Source of the DNA: Virgisporangium aliadipatigenens
GTDB lineage: Bacteria > Actinomycetota > Actinomycetes > Mycobacteriales > Micromonosporaceae
Direction of reading: 5' to 3'
Assembly (NCBI RefSeq): GCF_016863615.1
Contig: NZ_BOPF01000034.1
Coordinates: 62,001-126,000 of the forward strand
DNA length: 64,000 bases
Part shown: in pieces, positions 61,791-64,000 of the stretch
Layout: each line of letters starts with the position of its first letter
Position numbering within the stretch: position 1 is the stretch's first letter
Position numbers and translations under genes: made by a program
Notes under the pieces: model-generated
Database searches by the model: none
What the model was told of the DNA's origin: nothing
The model's input: only the letters and a program-made list of their open reading frames with translations

Positions 61791-62321
61791 GTGGACACCA
61801 GGCTCGCGCGGCACGCGGACGTTCCGGCACTGAGACAGCTGATCGCGGCGTCGATCGGTGAGCTCCAGAAGGGCTTCCTGGACGAGGCGCAGATCGCGGC
61901 GAGCCGTTCGAGCATGGGCGTCGACACCCAGCTGATCGACGACGGCACGTACTTCGTCGTCGAGGCGGACGGGGCCCTGGCGGGCTGCGGCGGCTGGAGC
62001 CGGCGGGCGACGCTCTACGGCGGGGACCATTCGCGGGGCCGTGACGCGGCGCTGCTCGACCCGACCCGGGAGCCGGCCCGCGTGCGGGCGATGTTCACGC
62101 ATCCGGCGTTCGCGCGGCGCGGCGTGGGGCGGCTGATCCTGGCCCGCTGCGAGGAGGCGGCCCGCGCGGAGGGGTTCACGGCTCTGTCGCTGATGGCGAG
62201 CCTCGCCGGGCGGCCGCTGTACGAGGCGGCCGGGTTCACCGTGGTGGAACACGTCGAGGACACCACCGGCGGCGTTCCGGTGCCGCTGGTGCGCATGTCC
62301 AAGGTCATGTCAGGGCGCTAG
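61791..62321 (+). CDS. GNAT-family acetyltransferase
   Basis: The GTG at 61791 gives 176 residues: TRLARHADVPALRQLIAASIGELQKG, YFVVEADGALAGCGGWSRRATLYGGD, FTHPAFARRGVGRLILARCEEAARAEGF (acetyl-CoA loop) and RPLYEAAGFTVVEHVED. CATAAT 6 nt before the GTG suggests a leaderless mRNA overlapping the end of the tail operon. A TCCACTGTGGA motif covers the start codon. Its 3' end overlaps the remnant response regulator by 12 nt. Confidence 0.87.
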   Translation: MDTRLARHADVPALRQLIAASIGELQKGFLDEAQIAASRSSMGVDTQLIDDGTYFVVEADGALAGCGGWSRRATLYGGDHSRGRDAALLDPTREPARVRAMFTHPAFARRGVGRLILARCEEAARAEGFTALSLMASLAGRPLYEAAGFTVVEHVEDTTGGVPVPLVRMSKVMSGR

Positions 62322-62585
62322 GTACCGAAGCACCGCGAGCACCCGCCGGTGGTCGTCCGGCGACGGCGGCAGGTCCAGCTTGGTGAAGATGCCGGTGACG
62401 TACTTCTCCACGGAGGCCGCGCTCAGGTGCAGCGCCTGGGCGATCGCGCCGTTGGAACGGCCCTCCGACATGAGGCCGAGCACCTGGCGTTCGCGCTCGG
62501 TCAGCCGGGCCAGGTCGGGTGCGCGCCGGCCGGCGCCGACGACGCGGCGCACCACCTCCGGGTCCAGGGCCGTCCCGCCGGACCG
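62310..62585 (-). pseudogene. Response regulator remnant (LuxR HTH only)
   Basis: The reverse strand encodes the end of a NarL-type regulator: SGGTALDPEVVRRVVGAG, then LARLTERERQVLGLMSEGRSNGAIAQALHLSAASVEKYVTGIFTKLDL. The receiver domain that should precede SGGTALDP is absent; beyond about 62585 the DNA belongs to the hydrolase on the other strand. The gene therefore lost its 5' two thirds. Confidence 0.8.
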
Positions 62586-63636
62586 GGCCAGCTTCGACGA
62601 GAGCGTCGCGCTGAACCGCGGCCTGGCCGCGCGCTGCGCCGTTCACCGGAAGCTGTTGCCGCACGCCTCGACCCGGAACGTGGCGCGCGACCTCGACCTG
62701 GTCCGGGCGGCGCTCGGCGAACGACGGATCTCCTACCTCGGCTGGTCCTACGGCGGCTACCTCGGCGCGGTCTACGCGCGGCTCTTCCCGCACCGGGTGG
62801 CGCGGATGGTCCTGGACAGCGCACCCGACCCGCAGACCTACGGCCCGGACGGCGAGCGGGACCACTACGCGGCCCAGGCCGCCGAACAGGAGAACTGGGT
62901 CGCCTGGGAGGCCCGCCGGCGCGGCACCACGCCCGCGGCGGTACGCGCGACGGTCGACGCGATCCGGGAGGTGGCCGACCGGCACGGCACGCTGACGATC
63001 GGCCGGCACACCGTCGACCCGAACCTGGTGCGCCGCCTCGCCCTCGGCACCGACACCGAGGAGCTGTACGGCCGCTGGAGCGACCTGCTGGCGCTGTTCG
63101 CCGCCGCCGCCCGGGGCGAACCGGTGACGCCGGGCCCGCAGTGGGAGCCGTTCTTCGAGAGCCTGTCGTCGCGGGAGGTCGACGCCGGGGCGAGCGCGTT
63201 CGCGGCGTCGCTGTGCGCCGACCGGGCCGCGTACTCCCGCGGTCCCGAGGCGTACTTCCGCGACATCCGCGCGCACCGCGTCAGCGAGCCGATGTACGGG
63301 CCGGTGAACCGCAACGTCACGCCGTGCACGTTCTGGCCGACGGCACCGGCGGAGCCGCCGACGCGGGTGGGCGGTGCCTTGCCGGCGCTGCTGGTGGGCG
63401 CGACCGGCGACCCGTCGACGCCGTACGCGGGGCAGCAGGTGCTGCACGGGGCGCTGCGCGGCTCGCGGATGGTGTCGCTGCACGGCGCGTTCCGGCACGG
63501 CGTCTACTCGTGGGACGCGAACCCGTGCGTGGACGGGGTGGTGGTCGCCTACCTGCTCGGCGGCCGGCTGCCGGCGAGCGACGTCACCTGCACCCGGTCG
63601 AGCCCCACGGGTCCTACGGGACCAGGTGGATCCTGA
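62580..63636 (+). pseudogene. N-terminally truncated TAP-like alpha/beta hydrolase
   Basis: Similarity to secreted tripeptidyl-aminopeptidase-type hydrolases begins abruptly at PPDRASFDESVALNRGLAARCAVH (about 62577). The catalytic set downstream is intact: Ser in LGWSYGGYLG, Asp in GATGDPSTPYAG and His in GAFRHGVYSW, with the family's C-terminal NPCVDGVVVAYLLGG. The signal peptide, oxyanion region and first strands are missing, and no start codon with a ribosome site is present at the junction. It is probably not functional. Confidence 0.8.
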
Positions 63637-64000
63637 CCCGCCGGGCCACCACGGCGGCCTCCTCCAGCACGTTCAGCCGCGGCTCCGCCACGTCCAGGAA
63701 ATGGGCGTGGCGCAGCGGCACGAGCGGCGCCAGGCGCGGGTCCTCCAGCACGGCGTCGACCATCGCCCGATCCCCGCCGCACACCAGGGAAACGGTCCCG
63801 CCGACCGGGAGCAGGACCCGGGCCGCCACGTCGGCCGCCCCGGAGACGGCCGCGTCGGTCTGGTTGCCGCGCCGTCGCGCGTACCGCTGCTGCGACCAGC
63901 CGCCCGCCGCCGTGCGGCCCTGGACGTAGAAGCGTTCCACCTTGGAGGCGACGAGTTTGAGTCCACTGTGGACACCGGCGGCGGCCGCGCCCTTGCGGGC
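63614..64000 (-). CDS. acVLRF1-type peptidyl-tRNA hydrolase (N-terminus outside window)
   Basis: The reverse frame runs off the right end. GLKLVASKVERFYVQGRTAAGG, then WSQQRYARRRGNQ, ending PLRHAHFLDVAEPRLNVLEEAA, matches the actinobacterial Vms1-like release factor 1 family, which frees nascent chains from stalled large ribosomal subunits. The Gln in GGWSQQRY is the catalytic position by family analogy. Its last 23 bases overlap the truncated hydrolase. A GTCCACTGTGGAC motif lies at 63961. Confidence 0.85.
   Translation of the reverse strand, partial: ARKGAAAAGVHSGLKLVASKVERFYVQGRTAAGGWSQQRYARRRGNQTDAAVSGAADVAARVLLPVGGTVSLVCGGDRAMVDAVLEDPRLAPLVPLRHAHFLDVAEPRLNVLEEAAVVARRVRIHLVP

Overview
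The window is about 70% G+C, densely coded on both strands, and uses many GTG starts, ATGA/GTGA overlaps and leaderless promoters. Together with the gene families present (SARP regulator, DesK/NarL-type two-component pairs, STAS protein, SCO7613-type membrane protein, acVLRF1) this indicates a filamentous, soil- or plant-litter-living actinobacterium. Micromonosporaceae is my best guess; that placement is inference, because no rRNA or other marker gene is present. I saw no tRNA, rRNA or CRISPR array.

Left third (1-31.4 kb): plant cell-wall degradation and sensing. A cut-off ROK regulator is followed by a probable rhamnogalacturonan-I/galactan locus: GH42 beta-galactosidase, a CUT1 sugar ABC importer without its own ATPase, a DUF2264 hydrolase-like protein and a PL11 rhamnogalacturonan lyase behind a palindromic operator. 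Secreted GH30, GH10 and GH10-CBM2 enzymes follow, mixed with PQQ/beta-propeller proteins, a secreted serine hydrolase, an AraC/MFS divergent pair, an M23-like protein, a META-domain lipoprotein and three complete histidine kinase/response regulator pairs (11.5-13.5, 24.6-26.4 and 29.6-31.4 kb). A decayed DUF559-type gene lies at 18.8-19.2 kb.

Middle (31.4-47.8 kb): small-molecule and peptide functions. A ribokinase, an acetyltransferase and a formyltransferase precede an overlapping 44-residue peptide gene with a RiPP-like leader, divergent from an HPr-kinase-like gene that carries a 71-bp palindromic repeat inside its frame. Next is a candidate new biosynthetic locus: SARP regulator, ABC exporter, TlpA-like thioredoxin, MauE-like membrane protein, a 70-residue peptide with ten cysteines, and an S26 signal peptidase. 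A large LuxR (LAL) regulator and an FAD monooxygenase operon follow. The same 23-bp sequence (one mismatch) lies just upstream of the peptidase and of the monooxygenase, linking the two halves.

Right third (47.8-64 kb): a giant multipass membrane protein, a thaumatin/ricin-B secreted protein, then a compact 53.2-61.8 kb operon encoding only a non-contractile (siphovirus-like) phage tail: tail terminator, tail tube, tail assembly chaperone with a -1 frameshift signal, coiled-coil protein, short tape measure, distal tail protein, two paralogous fibres and a tail-tip protein. No head, packaging, integrase or lysis gene is seen. It is followed by an acetyltransferase, two gene remnants fused at a deletion point (a response regulator and a TAP-like hydrolase), and the end of an acVLRF1 gene.

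Across the whole window the 11-mer TCCACWGTGGA occurs eleven times, almost always inside genes, far above chance.
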